Numbered from the stretch's first letter, positions 34,105 to 46,299 are shown. The stretch is DNA of 64,000 nt from Cepaea nemoralis (GCA_014155875.1 JACEFZ010017425.1:810501-874500); one strand, 5' to 3'. A program made the numbers and translations. Notes: a model not told the origin generated them from the sequence alone.

Positions 34105-35405
34105 AGTTAGTTAGTCGACAGATCATCCTCATTGCACATCGAACCATTCAGTCCATAAGTGCTCGGATCCCCTCCTCAGTAAATCCTGCAGCGTGTAGCG
34201 GCTAACGACGCCAGTTCTGTGTTGGTTTATCAATCTTTTTTAGCTTCCTGCGTAGTGTTCTTGTTTGGCCACCCCTCTTTTAATTTGCTGTTCTCGCAGT
34301 CTGGCCATGGTTGTAGATTCACAGTCATCACTTGGTTCATGCAAAAGCCTTACTTCTCGTAGAGCATTCAGAATGTCAGCCTGGTCCATGGCGCGTCCGC
34401 CCTTCATCGTAGCCTCACCTGCGAGCTTGTCAGCCCGCTCATTTCCTTGTACTCCCGCATGCCCTGGCACGAAGATGAAACTAATCTTTGCCAGCCGAGA
34501 CCGCTCCAGAGGCAGCAACCATTCTCTTCGGATCGACCCCTCCTCTATCCTCTTGATCATGTTCATTGAGTCGCCAAGGAAACATGCCCTAGTGAATGTC
34601 TGTGTCTCGAGCCATGTTATTGCTTTACTTACTGCCATGACTTTCATAGTCAGGCTACTTGTGGTTTCAGTGAAAGCACCAGAGTCCTCCTTCACAATTC
34701 TCCCTCCGGCCCGAGCTGTAAAGGCCCATGAGCTTCTCACATGTCGGATGACCGACCCATCTGTGTAGATGACCACATCACCGTCTAGCGAATTCTCGAA
34801 AATCAACGCTTTTACCTCAGCCTCCACAGCAGCTGGATTTTCTTGTCTGCCTTTTCTATCTAGTTGGATGCAGACACCCACTCCTCGCCAGGTTCTAAGT
34901 CCTCAAGTGAACACACCTGTTGAAGAATGTCTTCGGCTTGACCCATCCACGACCGTCCTCTTTTTAACCTGCTGCCCTTCACCTTCATAATTTCACTATG
35001 CAGTGGATGTTGTGTGTTTGCATTAACTCTGAGGTAGGCGCGTGCCCTGCAAACTTGTATTCTCTTTTCAATGGTTGGAAAATCAAGAAGGTAGCGCATC
35101 GTCCTGCATGCTGTATCTCTTGTATATCCAAGAATAATGCGCATAGCTTCATTCTGTATCCTTTCCATCCTTTCTATCTGCTTACGGCTGAGAGTCAGGA
35201 TTGCCATTGCATACTCCAAAACAGACATGCCCAGCCCCTCGTACAGAAGACATAGATGGCGCTGCTCACAGTTTGCTGCCGCCATCACCCGCATCGCAGC
35301 CAAACCCCGCTTGGCCTTTGTTATCACCTGGTCTATGTGCTCATTATAAGCAAGGCTTCGATCAAACCGTATCCCCAGGTAATTAATTGCCTGCGTTCTT
35401 TCCAC
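34105..35405 (-). pseudogene. RNase H-bearing LINE V (reference copy)
   Basis: Minus strand 35405-34860 encodes the RT C-terminal region (INYLGIRFDRSLAYNEHIDQVITKAKRGLAAM, LEYAMAILTLSRKQIERMERIQNEAMRIILGYTRDTACRTMRYLLDFPTIEKR). The next frame, 34881-34240, is a complete RNase H: YTDGS (Asp), Thr/Lys region MKVMAVSKAI, LGDSMNM (Asp), FVPGHAGVQGNERADKLAG (His and Asp). A tail to about 34105 reads LQDLLRRGSEHLW. One frameshift lies near 34870. The Glu expected in AEV/MKVMAV is Lys here. RNase H places it in the I-group of LINEs. It is the unoccupied paralogue of the copy split at 8817. Confidence 0.85.
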
Positions 35406-36785
35406 CTAACTAAACTCCTCTAAGGTCTTCCCTAAATTCCTCTAAACTACTAACTAGAAATGCCGATGATTATCCTACTATCTTCTGGTTCAACTGAAGA
35501 AAATTTCAAATCATGGAAAACTGCTAAGGTCTGAAATGTTAAAAATGTTTAGCAGGTTGGCCAATGGGAAAATGTGGCTACTCCACTGATACACTTGTCC
35601 TCCAGGTAGGTACGCAGGTTCGTCAGATCTCTCCTCCTCAGTTGGGTTGACGTCACTCTGAACTAATTTTCTAGAATTGTAAATTATTCACTCGCACGCA
35701 CTGTGCAACAAGGTATTGTCTGTAAAATGTTATTTTGTTACTATAGGTGTTGTTTAATCACCAATTTGTGGATCGTAGTAAGGTGAGTGGTGCTTCACAT
35801 TAAGTCAAAGTTTTGGCTCATTCAAAGCTTGACGCTGAAGGTGTCGAGTCTGCGGAATAAATGCAGCGAGAGAAACTAAATTTTCTATTGAGTCAGTATC
35901 TAAAATAGGCCCTGGACTACTTCCTGAGGCCCTTATTTGTCTCATACATGTAAAGGAACAATAGCATACAGAAACACTCTTAACCACAATTCACACTTAA
36001 GAGTTATATTCCTAGCATACATTTAATGATTACTTGCTGTAACACATATTTTCAGATATACACAAATTACTTATTTATCATTATAGAATATAATGCTAGA
36101 CTCCCCGGGAAGGTTAACCTGGTCAACAAATGCCTACAGAAGTCGGATGTGTCTGCCTAACGGCACAAGAACGCAGCTCTGCTGTAAACAGGCACAACGC
36201 AGTCACGTCCGAAAAAACTCCAGATGAACGCAGGAGAAGAAGAAGATAATGTTAGACTGAAAGTTGGTGTGGTTAAAAGCAAGATCAGTACTGAGAATTA
36301 GTGAGAAAGTCAACGATAAGAATTGTTAGAAAATCAATAAGGAGAAATAGTGAGAATGAATAGTTTCCCCTAGTCGTCCACGTCTGTTAGTAAAATCACC
36401 TATTTGTGTGGCATAGGAATAATTCAATATTAAATATATTTATTCACATTCACCGCCACTTCCTCTGAATTTCACACAATACTGAAATGCCTATAGTTCC
36501 TTTACTAGTACATGCTTCTACCGTGACGTTTCTAGCACAAAGGAAGCTTAACCACAATTTTTCCTTCACCAGAAGTGATCGGTCCAGGGAGTTCGTGGCC
36601 ACTATTTAGTCAGACCAAACTGAGAAACTGTCTTAGTCAAATTTGTAGATTTGGCGAGGTACCCTAACTTGTACACAATAACTCTCTCACTATCCCCTTG
36701 TGGTATATTTATACACACACAAAAAATTAGGTATATCTGTTAGGAGTATTCTACTATGGACACGCCCTATGTGTGTGTGTGTGTG

Positions 36786-36884
<99 letters not shown>

Positions 36885-36935
36885 AAAATCCTACAAAAAT
36901 ACATAAAGGTTTTAAAGAGGTCTATCCCAATCTAA
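35406..36935. other. No recognised gene; one 143-bp retroposon insertion
   Basis: 36103-36245 is flanked by the duplication ATAATGCTAGACT / ATAATGTTAGACT (36090-36102 and 36246-36258, 12 of 13) and ends in a GAA tail; probably an extreme 3' end of a LINE. The remainder is AT-rich and unassigned. Confidence 0.55.
36772..36880. repeat. Compound microsatellite (GT)n(TA)n(GA)n
   Basis: GT at about 36772-36790, TA 36793-36840, GA 36841-36879, contiguous. Confidence 0.97.
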
Positions 36936-37180
36936 GCCGGCTTCGTGGCTTAGAGGTTATGACTTTTCTCCGTAATCTCGTATACTCTCGTCGGTAAACG
37001 TGATGACGGTTCAAATCAGCAGTGGTTCGAATCGCATCGGTAACTTACGGGGTATGTGAGCCGGCCGCTCAGAAAGCAATGGCAAACTACTGAGCGTAAT
37101 CTTGCCAAGAGATCAACATACAGCTGAAAGATGCTGGTGTTGACAGCTAAGTCCTGTAAAGGATATGCTTAAAAAAAAAA
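36936..37180 (+). mobile_element. tRNA-derived SINE (copy 2)
   Basis: Box A-like TGGCTTAGAGG at about 36948, box B-like GGTTCAAATC and GGTTCGAATCG near 37008 and 37025, the same middle domain as 3829-4095, and a tail of ten or more A. A perfect 14-bp duplication ATCCCAATCTAAGC lies at 36924-36937 and 37181-37194 (its last two bases overlap the SINE start). About 96 percent similar by eye to copy 1. Confidence 0.9.
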
Positions 37181-37194
37181 ATCCCAATCTAAGC

Positions 37195-37345
37195 AAAACA
37201 TTGTGGGATTCTGTCAACTTTGTTACACACTGTCTCAATCCATCCATCATAATTTCTCTTGGTCTGTGTCTGTCTCTCTTCTCCTTGATCTTTCCAGTTG
37301 TCATTATGTTCTCCAATGCTTCTCTTCTCATCACATGACCAAAGA
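37195..37345 (-). pseudogene. LINE C-terminal fragment
   Basis: Minus strand reads MMRREALENIMTTGKIKEKRDRHRPREIMMDGLRQCVTKL, the familiar GHxxRR...GKI.GKR.RGRPR motif at the end of RTE-like reverse transcriptases. It has no company up or downstream; the SINE is adjacent. 37346-37780 is unassigned. Confidence 0.6.
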
Positions 37346-37779
37346 CTCATTAATCACCAAAGTAAATAAAATGCTGTTGTATTGTTAACTAAGTTGCATT
37401 TTATAAGCAGAGGTGTGCCTATAATTTTAGCTGTGGCAATTCTAATTGTCAGTATATTTGGTATTTTATTTTGCATTTGTGAATTTAACTCACCAGTTAA
37501 GACTTTACATTTGTTTTCATTTGCTTGTACAACATGCTTTGACTGCCTACTCCCAGGTTGTTTATTCTTTGGTAAATGGGGTGGTTCATACTTTTCAACT
37601 CGTTGCAAGATCTCAAGATCTCTTGTCTGTAAGTTGTCACATTGTCCTTCATTGATTTCATTTCTGTTATATCTTCCATGTGACCAATTGGTTGATTTCA
37701 GGGCTTCTGTTATACTTCTGTGTTGCTTGATTTTGCAGTTTGTTTAATTTATCAGAATTTCAATCAGTCATGTGCCATT

Positions 37780-39110
37780 TCCACAATGAAGGTTGATTGC
37801 AATGGATCTCCAACACTGTCTGTCTCTCACCCTGACTGTACATCAGATTGATGTTCGTCCATCTCTTGATGTTATCCTCCTACTTGTATGTTGTCTACCT
37901 CTTGCTCGCTTGCCTTCAACCTTGCCCTCCAGTATGGTTTTTATAGTATCATGTCTTTTAATGTAGCTGAAATATTTCACTTGCCTCTTTTTTATTTCTC
38001 TCATCAATTCTCTTTTCATTCCCATTTTTTTCTAGAAACTCTGTATTTGATTGTTTTTGTTTCCATGAAATACGACATATTCTTCTGTATATCCACATCT
38101 CCAGGGCCTCTGTGACTTTCTAATTGCTTGTTCAATGTCCTGGCTTCCGCACCATATAGTTGTTGAATATACCTACATAACATTTTACCATCCTGAATTT
38201 TAATATGGTGTTAATCTCTCTAGATGTTAATACTGATTTCATGATTTTCGAAGCATTTGTGGCCATTCCTATTATCTTTTTTATTTCTGTTTTACGTCTG
38301 CCATCATCTGTTATTACATGCCCAAGATAGGAGAAATTTGTTACTTGTTCTAGTATCTCACCGTTTACTGTGATGTTCATTGATGATCTTTCGTTTCCAC
38401 TGCTAATTATCATAGTTTTCGATATTTGGTTGTTAATATCAAAGTCATATTCTGCGCTATGCCTGTTTACTTGTTCCACCAGGTTTTGTAACTTTTGCTA
38501 ACTTTGTGCTAGTAACACTGTATCGTCAGCATACCTAAGATTGTTTATGATTCTTCCATTGATATTAAGTTCAGGCGTTCGACTTGTTTAAAAATTCTTT
38601 CTGTGTACAGGTTGAAGAGATTTGGGGACAACATGCACCCCTGCTGTACTAATATATTTATCTCTGTGTTTGACGCATAATTATTTCCGTATCTAATTGT
38701 CTCCACTTGTTCCCAGTACAAGTTACTATTAAGTCTGATGCCCTTTCCATCTTAAAGGCATGTAATTAGTCGTCCATGTTGTACTCTATCAAAAGCTTTC
38801 ATGTAGTCTATAAAACAAACATATATACTTTTCTGAACTTCTATATATTTTTCAATTAACATCCTCAAACAGGTAATTGCTTCTCTGGTGCCGCTGGTTT
38901 TGTGGAACCCAAATTGTTCTTCAGCTACTTCATCTATTTTATTTTAAATTCTTTCTTGTGTGACTATAAGGAATATGTTAGTTATATGGCTCATTAAGCT
39001 AATATTTCTGTAATCCTCACAATCAACAGTTCTTGGCTTCTTGGGTAGTGTGATGAAAATGGATGTTGCCAAATCCTTGGGGATGTAACCAGTATTATAT
39101 CTATCATTAC
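37780..39110 (-). pseudogene. RTE-like LINE E: RT to C-terminus, degenerate
   Basis: Read on the minus strand with many stops: FGFHKTSGTREAI (about 38920), FIDYMKAFDRVQHG (first catalytic Asp, about 38810), NNLRYADDTVLLAQS (YADD active site, about 38545), then 38479-38132 VNGEILEQVTNFSYLGHVITDDGRRKTEIKKIIGMAT, and 38025-37843 RELMREIKKRQVKYFSYIKRHDTIKTILEGKVEGKRARGRQ. An old, inactive copy abutting a LINE D fragment at 39111. Confidence 0.75.
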
Positions 39111-39420
39111 ATATATTATACCACAATGTAATATACAAGTAAATGGGAATACTATTAAACACGTGAATTGGTACAATTATCTCAGAACAGTCATAACATC
39201 TGATGGGAGACGCCTTGAAGAGATTAGAATAAGAATCACCATGGTGAAGGTAGTCTTTTGCAAGATAGAAAACATATTGACCAGTATAAAAAAAGTATTT
39301 AGGTGCTACATAGAACCTGTAATTTTTGTATGGATGTGAAGCGTGGACAATGAGCAGACACGCTGACAAAATCTGTTGGCTGTGGAAATGTGGTTTCTGA
39401 GGAAAATGCAAAGAATGCCA
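39111..39420 (+). pseudogene. LINE D fragment
   Basis: DNA from CCACAATGTAATATACAAGT to GAAAATGCAAAGAATGCCAC matches 47340-47470 joined to 47805-48000. It therefore shows the LINE D sequence without the CAAG retroposon (ACCATGGTGAAGGTAGTC at 39238-39255), an empty-site control for that insertion. Confidence 0.8.
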
Positions 39421-40110
39421 CTAACTAACAAATCCACTCTGCATCAGTCACCACAGGCAAGTTTGTAATAACTTCAAAACTGAAACAGAAGTTTTCAGAG
39501 GCGCAGCAGAAACACTTAATAAGAACAAAATAAATTCTATGAGACAAATAGTGATTTTTACTGATGCAGTCTCAGTAATAACTGCCCTGCGAAAACACTG
39601 AAGCCAGAGGACTAAATTATTTTCTCTGCGCCCATTGAAATGTGATTACACTTTTTGACAAATTCAACATACTAGGCAATGAGGGAGCAGATTGACTTGC
39701 AAAGCTGAGCGGATCGCTATATTTCAACACAGCTTATGAAACAGCAAAAACTTCTATAAAAGCTTCCTACAAGACAAAACTGACATGACTGCCCTGGTCA
39801 CATGAAATATGCTTATCAACAAGGCAAGAACAAGTCACCATTTTTAGATTATGAACAGTACACAGCAGAGAGAGAGAGAGAGTAGCCACATGATGGTCAG
39901 TCACCTTATACTGTCCTGCCCAACTTACAGTAATGAACATAAACGCATATGACATTAACCAGCTTCATTCTGCCAAAAACGTTGGGAATGTCATGAACCT
40001 GAAACTAACTACTGCTATTATTAGACATTAACATGGAGGTTTAAGTGAGAGCAAGGAAGAAGAGGCAGATGAAATTTGACACTATCAGTGACTTATGATA
40101 GTTAACTGAG
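39421..40110 (+). pseudogene. RNase H-bearing LINE remnant, very degenerate
   Basis: With stops and frameshifts the + strand gives QVCNNFKTETEVFRGAAETLNKNKINSMRQIVIFTDAVSVITALRKH (third RNase H motif), then NILGNEGAD-like and LSHLILSCPT. It resembles the RNase H and C-terminal cysteine region of LINE W (50385-53770). Confidence 0.45.
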
Positions 40111-40384
40111 TACAAAAAGTATAAAAGAACCCTTCATACATGGATATGGCCTGTAGCGTTTTAAGGCTTATAAACATTAACCACCAATAAAAATAATTTT
40201 TTTTAAAAAGACATTAGAAATGTTGGGCTACCTTTGAAAGTAGATACTATGCTGACTGAGGAGACGATAAATAATATCATGGAAGAAATGAATTAACATA
40301 GAAACATGATTAGTGTAATACAAAAGAAGAAAGGCTGTTATATCATAAAAGTCTGGCAAAGAGGTTTTATCAAAAATATATTCA

Positions 40385-40700
40385 TTCATGCAGAGACCTA
40401 GATTTTCTGTGTCCACCATCATGTTTGTCGCCCTCCACCGCTTCATCCAGGGACCATGCCTTCCAGTACTGTTTTTTTTTTTTAAACTGCTGTGACGTTT
40501 AATATGTTCAAAGTATTTTAGTTTCCAAGACATGATGCTGTCTTAAGCCAGTTTTCTTCAATGTTCAGATCTGGGAAATGTCAGTATTTTTATTCTTCTT
40601 CAACAAGGTATTCAAAGAATTTTTCACTAACATTAGTTCAAAAGCATTTAACATTCTTTATTGACTGTGTCCATGATTCATCCATATGTTGCGACAGGAA
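40385..40700 (-). pseudogene. RTE-like LINE C-terminal remnant
   Basis: Minus strand reads ESWTQSIKNVK, then (after a gap) KLKYFEHIKRHSSLKK and WMKRWRATNMM, matching the C-terminal KLKYFGHIKRH pattern of LINE reverse transcriptases. Highly decayed. Confidence 0.4.
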
Positions 40701-40907
40701 AAGTGCATGTTAACATTTTTACATTTGTTTGTTTGCTGGTGTTGTGCCATAATCTCTTAAATCTTTTATATTATATTCCCTGAGTATTTGAATTCTTTAG
40801 TTTGTCTTTGTTGTGTTCCTCAGTTACAACTTTTGTGAATATTGTATATTTTTTAATTTAATTCAAGGAACTGACATAATAAATTATGAATTAAGTTGGT
40901 TTCAAGC

Positions 40908-41144
40908 ATTGCCTGCTCTGTGACGAGGGGGTTACGAACACAATTCTCAATCCTGCATAACACATTCAAAACACAGTTGCAGGTGATTTGGAAGCAGACA
41001 GTCTTGTGCAGGTTTTCATACAATGGTATGAGTGCTGGTTATTCAAAAAGCAGAGGCAAACTACTGAATACTGAACATGAACTTGTCTAGAAATCACAAC
41101 AGCCAAAAATGATGGGGTTGACTGATGTCCTGTAAAAGACATGC
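40908..41144 (+). mobile_element. Old copy of the tRNA-derived SINE
   Basis: Diverged relative of 36936-37180: GTGACGAGGGGGTTACGAAC at the head, GAGGCAAACTACTGAA in the middle, then AGCCAAAAATGATGGGGTTGACTGATGTCCTGTAAAAGACATGC at the end, aligned with the SINE 3' domain with many substitutions. It lies about 100 bp upstream of a TMEM185 exon. Confidence 0.65.
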
Positions 41145-41224
41145 AACTAACTTTTTTCCCCCAAGCATTGTTTATGAACAGTTGACAAATTGAGATGATT
41201 GCTTCATGTAATTGAACTAATTAG

Positions 41225-41425
<201 letters not shown>

Positions 41426-41607
41426 TAAAATATTCATTTATTTATGTGGAAAGTACATATATGTAGCAGAACTGAAATATTTTACTAATGTGTTTAAATG
41501 GGAATTTATAGATATTCTATAAAAGTAAGCTCATAATGCACATTAAAGTAATTTTGATGATGGAGAATTAATGGGTGTGTTCACATTATGATATATGATG
41601 ATCTTCT

Positions 41608-41735
41608 TCTTCTTCATTTGTTCGCTTGAAATATATCTATAACTCCAATGTTTTCTCTTGTATGAATCTAAGTCTTTTTTAGTTCAATCAGCGGTCCATA
41701 AAGTTTATCTTCCACTGTTGTCTCTCTAGGCCAGA
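41608..41735 (-). pseudogene. LINE W extreme 3' end
   Basis: Minus strand reads RHTFWPRETTVEDKLYGPLIELKKT and continues through the 3' untranslated region to a GAA-type tail, nearly the same as 50395-50530. A 5'-truncated copy in the TMEM185 intron. Confidence 0.85.
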
Positions 41736-42392
41736 AGGTATGCCTGGGTATGTATATATGATGATGAATCAACATCACTGCATTCAGGCCATGGCCATCA
41801 TCATTCAGTCTCTCCCAACCAAATTTGACGGATGTGAATGCTGATTGTTGTTGTTGTAAGCTGGCAGGGGGGTACGGGGTGTCAGGCATTGGTAGCACCT
41901 TTGGTAAGGATGGCTCTCATGTCCTTTCAGGACCCATCCCCCACTGGTCCAAGTCTGACACCCAGCTCGTGCCTGTGGCTCCTAGTAGCTGTCAGCATGC
42001 GACAGCGGCCACCCCCCGGGCAACAGCTGTGAGAGGCTGGCTAAACCAGGCATGGGTATCCGATTTGGTGTCAAACCAAGAGGTAAACTAGGGTATGCCT
42101 ACCCAGCATGTGAAGACAGGATTCGGCAGACTGCGCGGAAGAAATCATTCCTGATTCAACGGGCAAGACGGCGTTTACCTGCAAAGCGTTGTGGAACGTA
42201 ATGAGCACGGCAAGGCACGTAGAGCGCCCTGGTCATCCACTGCACCTGTATTCGTCTCCAATCGTCTCGACTTGTCTTGCCACTGGACTCAGATGGACTC
42301 AGGCGAGAGAGTGAGGTCGACGAATTGCGCAACTCTTCCTCACTTTAATCCAAGTCATCGCGCAGCAAGTCATTCTTCATCCAACGTCACCA
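41736..42392 (+). repeat. Unassigned repeat leading into LINE A
   Basis: Moderately GC-rich DNA, unlike the AT-rich intron, that abuts the LINE A reverse transcriptase at about 42393. It could be the LINE A 5' untranslated region joined by an internal deletion, since in the other copy (16960) different sequence precedes the same point. No protein recognised. Confidence 0.35.
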
Positions 42393-44205
42393 TACCTTGA
42401 CCTGCCAACCATAGTGGAAATAAACAAAGCCATCCAGCAACTCTCCAGCGGCAAGGCACCTGGTCCTGACTCCATCCCAGCAGAGATATACAAGGCAGGT
42501 GGGCCGGTCCTAACAGAGCAGCTTCACCAAGTCTTCACAAACATATGGATGAACGAGACCATGCCACAAGATTTTAAGGACGCGTCAATAGTCCACCTTT
42601 ACAAACGTAAAGGAAACCGCCAATCCTGTGACAACCACCGAGGCATCTCCTTGCTTTCAATTGCAGGGAAGATACTCGCCAGAATTCTTCTCAATCGCCT
42701 CACAGCCCATCTCGATCAAGGTCTTCTTCCTGAGAGTCAATGTGGCTTCAGAAAAGAACGTGGAACTGTTGACATGATTTTCGCTGCAAGGCAGCTGCAA
42801 GAGAAATGTCAGGAACAGAACTGCGAAATGTTCTCCACTTTCATTGACCTTACCAAGGCTTTTGATACAGTCAGCAGAGAAGGACTGTGGAAGATTATGG
42901 CAAAATATGGCTGTCCACGAAAGTTTGTCCAAATAGTGCGGCTATTTCATGACGGCATGCAGGCAAGAGTACAGGAAAATGGTGAGCTGTCTGAACCCTT
43001 TCCTGTCACCAATGGAGTGAAGCAAGGATGTGTCCTGGCACCAACACTGTTCAGCCTCATGTTTTCAGCCATGTTGATGAATGCCTTCGAGAACGACGAC
43101 ATTGGAATAGACATCAACTACCGTATGGATGGAAAGTTATTCAATCTCAGAAGGCTGAAAGCTAAAACCAAAATTAACAGTGGCACAGTCAGAGAGCTCC
43201 TGTTTGCTGATGATTGCGCTCTATACGCCAACTCAGAGGCGGACATGCAACATAATGTTTCAGCTTTCTCACATGCCTGTGCCAACTTTGGGCTCAATAT
43301 CAACTTGGAGAAGACTGTAGTTATGTACCAGCCAGCTCCAGGGAATAATCACACTGTGCCGAATATCAAAGTGAATGATCATAGACTAAGTGTTGTGGAC
43401 AAATTTACCTATCTTGGCAGCACCGTGTCACAAGCTGCCACAATCGATGACGAAGTGAATGCAAGAATCTCCAAGGCCAGTGCAGCCTTTGGCAGACTGT
43501 ACAAGAATGTATGGGACAGAACTGGAATAAGCCTGCAAACAAAGCTAAAAGTCTACAAAGCAGTTGTATTATCCACACTGCTATATGCTTGTGAAACCTG
43601 GACTGTTTATCAGCGACACGCTAGGAAATTAAACCACTTCCACACAGTCTGCCTTAGGAAGCTACTGAAGATTAAATGGCAAGACAAGATTCCAGATACT
43701 GAAGTCCTAGAAAGAGCATCCATGCCCAGTATCCACACTCTACTGATGAAGAATCAGATTCGCTGGGCTGGTCACTTGACTCGCATGCCAGATCACAGGC
43801 TCCCTAAACGAATTTTTTACAGCGAACTGCGTTGTGGTAAACGCTCCCAAGGTGGCCAGAGGAAACGTTTTAAAGACACTCTGAAAATTTCACTGAATGC
43901 CTTTGGAATTCATCATGACACCTGGGAGGCTGCAGCCAGAGACCGAAATTCGTGGCGTGCATCATTGCGCAAAGGTGCAGTTATATGTGAGGCAACCAGG
44001 ACTGCAAGAGCTGTGAAGAAAAGGCAGGACAGAAAAACCACTGCAGGAAATCCTCTTCCAGAGACGTCAAGCATTCTTTGTCCACATTGTCAAAGAACAT
44101 TTCGAGCCAAAATAGGCCTTATCAGCCATCTTAGAACCCACGGCTCCACACCTTCAACCCCACTGGATGAAATGAATGGTCATCATCATTCTTGATGGAC
44201 AAACA
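42393..44205 (+). pseudogene. RTE-like LINE A reverse transcriptase, open frame
   Basis: A 593-codon open frame (42414-44195). RT motifs: GKAPGPDSIPAEIYK (14-28), NHRGISLLS (74-82), GFRKERGTVDMIF, FIDLTKAFD (first catalytic Asp 145), GVKQGCVLAPTLFSL, LLFADD (catalytic Asp pair about 266-267), FTYLGS, ACETW, GHLTRMPDHRLPKR. It ends with a C2H2 zinc finger CPHCQRTFRAKIGLISHLRTH (about 556-576). The endonuclease is missing, so although RT looks intact the element is not autonomous. It sits in the TMEM185 intron in sense. The open frame suggests a young insertion. Confidence 0.9.
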
Positions 44206-44294
44206 ACAACAAGCTGGTTAGTATGTTGGAAGCGTTCTTGCCTGCATTCATTATGACCCATTTCATGCTGTTTCCTAACCCAGTAGCTGTAAAA

Positions 44295-44620
44295 TCATAA
44301 ATGTTTATCAAGAAATTTGTCACCAAGCACCAAGCTACCATTTATTGCCTTCTGTACACCCTCGATATCCTTATTCAGTGTCCCAATTATATGTTCTTTT
44401 GAAGCTAACATATCAGCTCTGTCATTTCTGTGCTGCCCTGACTGACCTGGACAATAGATCCAGTTGAGTTTCCAAAGGTTTGAGATCGTAAATGGCATTC
44501 GCTTATGCCACAACTTTCCATTCTGAAATTTTCGAAGTATGGACTAGAGTCAGAAACAGTAGTTCCTTTTTTTTAAAATGAAGTCTTGGATACCCATTTC
44601 AGTTCTGGAAGTGGTTATTG
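44295..44620 (-). pseudogene. RNase H fragment of a LINE
   Basis: Minus strand reads LNWIYCPGQSGQHRNDRADMLASKEHIIGTL, the RNase H end (His replaced by Gln, final Asp kept in RAD). Rest of the element not recognised. Confidence 0.55.
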
Positions 44621-45374
44621 ACAGCCTTTGTTCTGTTTGGTATTGATTGTGTTTCTCACACTTGTTGAGAAGACCTGTTCTGGGTTTTGGTGAACATGTA
44701 CCATAAAAGTTACAGATGACCATGTCACAATAGAAGGAAGGAGCAGAAAAATCACACAGTCAGAGTATGACCAGAAAAATTACACAGCCAAAATGTTTGG
44801 CATTAAGATAGATGCTAGTAAAACAAAATGTAACCCACTTGTCAAACAAACCCCAAGCATAAATGTTGGCATTGAGAAAAAGCCCATTAAACAAGCAAAG
44901 ATAATTCCTTATTTGAATCAGACCAATGCATAGGATGGTTATTGTAAAGCTGCGCAATAAGATCTAGGATTGCAAAAGGAACACACACAAAACACAATCG
45001 AGAGGAAATATTGTCATCAAATAATATATATTGAGATGTGTAAAAAACAAATACTCATTAGTATATCTTGCTTGTATCAGGCTCTGAATTATGGACAAAA
45101 ATGATGAAAGTTTCTGAGATGTAATGGCATCATGGGATGCATACAGTTGAACTGAAAAGAGATCAAAAGAACAAATTCTTAAAAACACAGGGTTAAATAG
45201 ACAGCTATTGTAAATTACACAAGATAATCTGTCTTCACATCTGTATGGCAACTTATGGATGTGAATTATGGTTCATTTAACAAACATGAAAGAAGAAAAT
45301 ATAGGCTTTTGTCTTTCATGTTTGTACTAGTTACTCGACTTGTAACACTAGTTGTATTTGCATTACTATTTCAG
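44621..45374. other. TMEM185 intron, no further features
   Basis: AT-rich intron ending in the acceptor TTGCATTACTATTTCAG at 45374. Short ORFs here lack family resemblance. Confidence 0.5.
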
Positions 45375-45582
45375 ATCAGAAACAGGAAGTTCCAATCAAT
45401 TCAAAGCCATGGTCCTGTCTTGTGGAGAACATTTAGCTCTTCTTATGTTTGAGCTACTGGTTGTTATCAATCTGGAATCTGGAGGTCATGAATGGCTACT
45501 TGTATTCATCCCATTGTTCATTCTGTCAATATTCTGTATTGGAGCTTGTATTTGGTGCGTTAAGAATGACAGATCATGTGAG
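45375..45582 (+). CDS. TMEM185: TMEM185-family protein, next exon
   Basis: Host exon: acceptor CATTACTATTTCAG|A and donor GAG|GTATGA. The first base completes the Arg codon left open by 41424. It encodes SETGSSNQFKAMVLSCGEHLALLMFELLVVINLESGGHEWLLVFIPLFILSIFCIGACIWCVKNDRSCE, matching the TMEM185 stretch EFKAM...LLLMFE.L......G.H.WLLVF.PLF....I..C.W...HDRS, two further membrane segments. It ends in phase 0. The intron from 41425 to 45374 (3,950 bp) contains LINE W, LINE A and RNase H fragments. Downstream exons are not seen, so the next intron is long or leaves the window. Confidence 0.87.
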
Positions 45583-46299
45583 GTATGAAACTTGCATGTT
45601 GCTTTGTTTTCACTTTATTGCCTTTCTTTATGAATACTTTTCAAAGATAAATATTGTTTTCAAAGCTGTCACTACAGACGATATTTATAATAGTAGGAAT
45701 GTTACTGCAAATGGCTAATGATTTTGAATTAACTGTTTCAATCCAGATGATATCAGCACCAGGCCCAGTGATGATAATGAAAACAGTTGCAAGCATATTA
45801 CTTTCATAGTGACTAAATAACACACTTTGTAAAAATCAAAAACAAATATTTTGTCAGATTTTCTTTAGTATGCTTTGAATGAATCACCCAAAACAAAAAC
45901 AAGAAGTAGATTGTGAGCTTTACTAAGACACGACTACAAGAGACAAATTGGACGTTGCGGCCAAAGCCTTCGTCAGCACAGGACAAACAAATACAAATTC
46001 TTGTTTAGTATGCTTTGACCTCTAGTTGGTAGAGGATGTGAAACACACCACAATGCAGTTGAATTGAGCAGGGCACTAACTTATCCTGACAACCAGGCTG
46101 TAAAAGGCAGGGTAAAATACCCTATGTAGATGTGAAAAGTAAGGGGAAACCATCATCCCAAGAATTCATGTATTTTCACAAAGATAATGATGTTAATGAC
46201 GGTCTTAAAACAGCCATGCCTGGTAGGGACTAACACGAGCCACAGATGACACCAGAATATCATCAAGTGACTGATGGCAATACTAAAATGAATAAGTTT
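45583..46299. other. TMEM185 intron; Penelope-like 3' motif at 45913-46010
   Basis: The reverse complement of 45913-46010 (GTGCTGACGAAGGCTTTGGC, then CGCAACGTCCAATTTGTCTC) matches 29575-29665. Motifs of this kind occur at the 3' ends of Penelope-like elements in my recollection. Otherwise AT-rich and empty. Confidence 0.45.

Noticed and set aside
37382..37747. Hydrophobic 121-codon ORF that could be a membrane protein
   Set aside because: No family resemblance, T-rich composition, flanked by LINE remnants on the other strand; no splice or promoter support.
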